Source: Alphaproteobacteria bacterium (lineage in GTDB: Bacteria > Pseudomonadota > Alphaproteobacteria > RF32 > CAG-239). From it: a DNA stretch of 6,757 nt. Shown in pieces: positions 6,210 through 6,757 of the stretch. A model generated the notes under the pieces. The model saw nothing but the letters and a program-made list of their open reading frames with translations, was not told where the DNA came from and did not search any database. The DNA is taken from positions 1 to 6,757 of the forward strand of contig JAKSUO010000067.1 in NCBI GenBank assembly GCA_024408895.1, given 5' to 3'. The position numbers and the translations under genes were made by a program. How positions within the stretch are numbered: position 1 is the stretch's first letter; each line of letters begins with the position of its first letter.

Positions 6210-6248
6210 TAAATCTTTAGCCAAAACCACCTCCTTTCGTTTCATCAT
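6192..6248 (-). other. Orphan ribosome site with an 18-codon (or 10-codon) open frame
   Basis: A consensus site, AAAGGAGG (6230-6237), lies just after the stop of the 136-aa secreted protein gene, yet no full gene follows. From the TTG at 6224, five bases after GGAGG, the frame reads MAKDLTNTFV and stops at 6192. From the ATG pair at 6248 it reads MMKRKEVVLAKDLTNTFV, but then the ribosome site is inside the frame. This may be a very short peptide gene, a leader, or the stump of a deleted gene. Confidence 0.3.
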
Positions 6249-6252
6249 TTTT

Positions 6253-6663
6253 TTACCCATAATAGTACAATGTTATTGTTTCTGAAGAAGAATTAACATA
6301 CGCCGTGAACACCGCTTTTAAGCGATAATCACCGAACGGATTGGTCAGCTTGCTTTTTTCGAGGCTGCCTGTCCGACCTGTAAACACTTGTTCCCACGTT
6401 TCTACAGTTGAATATGTACCATCGGTTAATTTTTGCAATTCCAATTTGATTTTCACGCTTGTAACACTTGAATTGCCTGTGATTTTGCCGTAAACGGTTG
6501 TAGATAGGGCTCCGTGTTCAATCGTACCCTCGGTTTGGCTGATGTATGTTGTTCTTTCCGATTCTTCATTTTGATTTGTATTTACTGCAAGTGCTGCGGT
6601 TGAAAGAACCGTCAAAAAGACAAGCACAATTGCTGCAGAAACGCACAGTTTTTTCATTTTCAT
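6253..6663 (-). CDS. Small secreted beta-rich protein, function unknown
   Basis: The product is 136 aa. I choose the ATG at 6663 because GGAGG (6672-6676) lies 8 bases upstream. A GTG at 6672 in the same frame is itself part of that ribosome site. The signal peptide is residues 1-26 (MKMKK, hydrophobic core, STAALA with cleavage before VNTN). The mature chain is about 110 residues, has no cysteine, is rich in Thr, Ser and Val, and shows regular beta-strand alternation (SVKIKLELQKL, YSTVETWEQVF, YRLKAVFTAYV) ending TITLYYYG. This looks like a single immunoglobulin-like or beta-sandwich domain, a style seen in many clostridial secreted proteins. I do not recognise a named family. It is the first gene visible upstream of the transporter genes, 235 bases before the second secreted gene, and may share their transcript. 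Confidence 0.84.
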   Translation of the reverse strand: MKMKKLCVSAAIVLVFLTVLSTAALAVNTNQNEESERTTYISQTEGTIEHGALSTTVYGKITGNSSVTSVKIKLELQKLTDGTYSTVETWEQVFTGRTGSLEKSKLTNPFGDYRLKAVFTAYVNSSSETITLYYYG

Positions 6664-6713
6664 AAAATTCACCTCCTGTTCCGATCCGAAATTCAGGGCG
6701 ATTACACCCTTCC

Positions 6714-6741
6714 ATTATACAGTGCGGAAAAAGGAGGTGAA
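6714..6741 (-). promoter_or_regulatory. Likely promoter of the 136-aa secreted protein gene
   Basis: A perfect TATAAT (6719-6714) lies about 50 bases before the ATG. The best -35, TTCACC (6741-6736) at 16 bases, is only fair. Transcription would start near 6707, giving a 44-base leader. The -35 overlaps a plus-strand AAGGAGGTG, so a divergent gene may begin just off the right edge. Confidence 0.5.
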
Positions 6742-6757
6742 CGTTACATCAACCTGA

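Noticed and set aside
6731..6757. Plus-strand AAGGAGGTG near the right edge, suggesting a divergent gene
   Set aside because: No start codon appears within a usable distance before the window ends, so nothing can be annotated. It also overlaps the -35 of the minus-strand promoter.

Overview
The window looks like an AT-rich chromosomal segment from a low-GC Firmicute, most likely class Clostridia and plausibly a gut Oscillospiraceae/Ruminococcaceae type. The reasons are strong AGGAGG ribosome sites, short Sec signal peptides, an ECF sigma factor paired with a DUF4367 protein, and stem-loop/T-tract terminators. This taxonomy is inferred from style, not from a marker gene. All eight convincing genes lie on the minus strand, so transcription runs from the right edge towards the left.

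Right to centre (6663 down to 2143) is a candidate export/transport locus. It starts with two small secreted proteins (136 and 131 aa, each with a clear signal peptide). Next comes a 634-residue ABC-2-type membrane protein whose extracellular half resembles the non-catalytic part of an M1 aminopeptidase but has no HEXXH zinc site. An ABC ATPase starts one base after it, and a six-helix permease overlaps the ATPase by 22 bases. The last three are almost certainly co-translated. The secreted genes are upstream on the same strand, and a perfect 11-bp hairpin sits between them and the transporter. The simplest reading is a transporter that exports, senses or protects against something linked to the small secreted proteins, for example a bacteriocin-like or cell-envelope system. 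No substrate can be read from the sequence. The operon is closed by a 13-bp terminator at 1980-2014.

Centre-left (1961 down to 747) is a regulatory pair: an ECF-type sigma factor with a near-consensus housekeeping promoter (TTGACT-17-TATATT), overlapped by 13 bases by a membrane-anchored DUF4367 protein that is probably its anti-sigma or sensor partner. Left of it (613-170) is a small membrane-anchored extracytoplasmic protein of unknown function, ending in a strong 15-bp terminator at 124-166.

A dispersed repeat occurs twice in the same orientation (1-54 and 2082-2135, 48 of 54 bases identical) and brackets the sigma-factor region. The copy at the left edge is probably cut by the window. 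No tRNA, rRNA, CRISPR array, transposase or integrase was seen.
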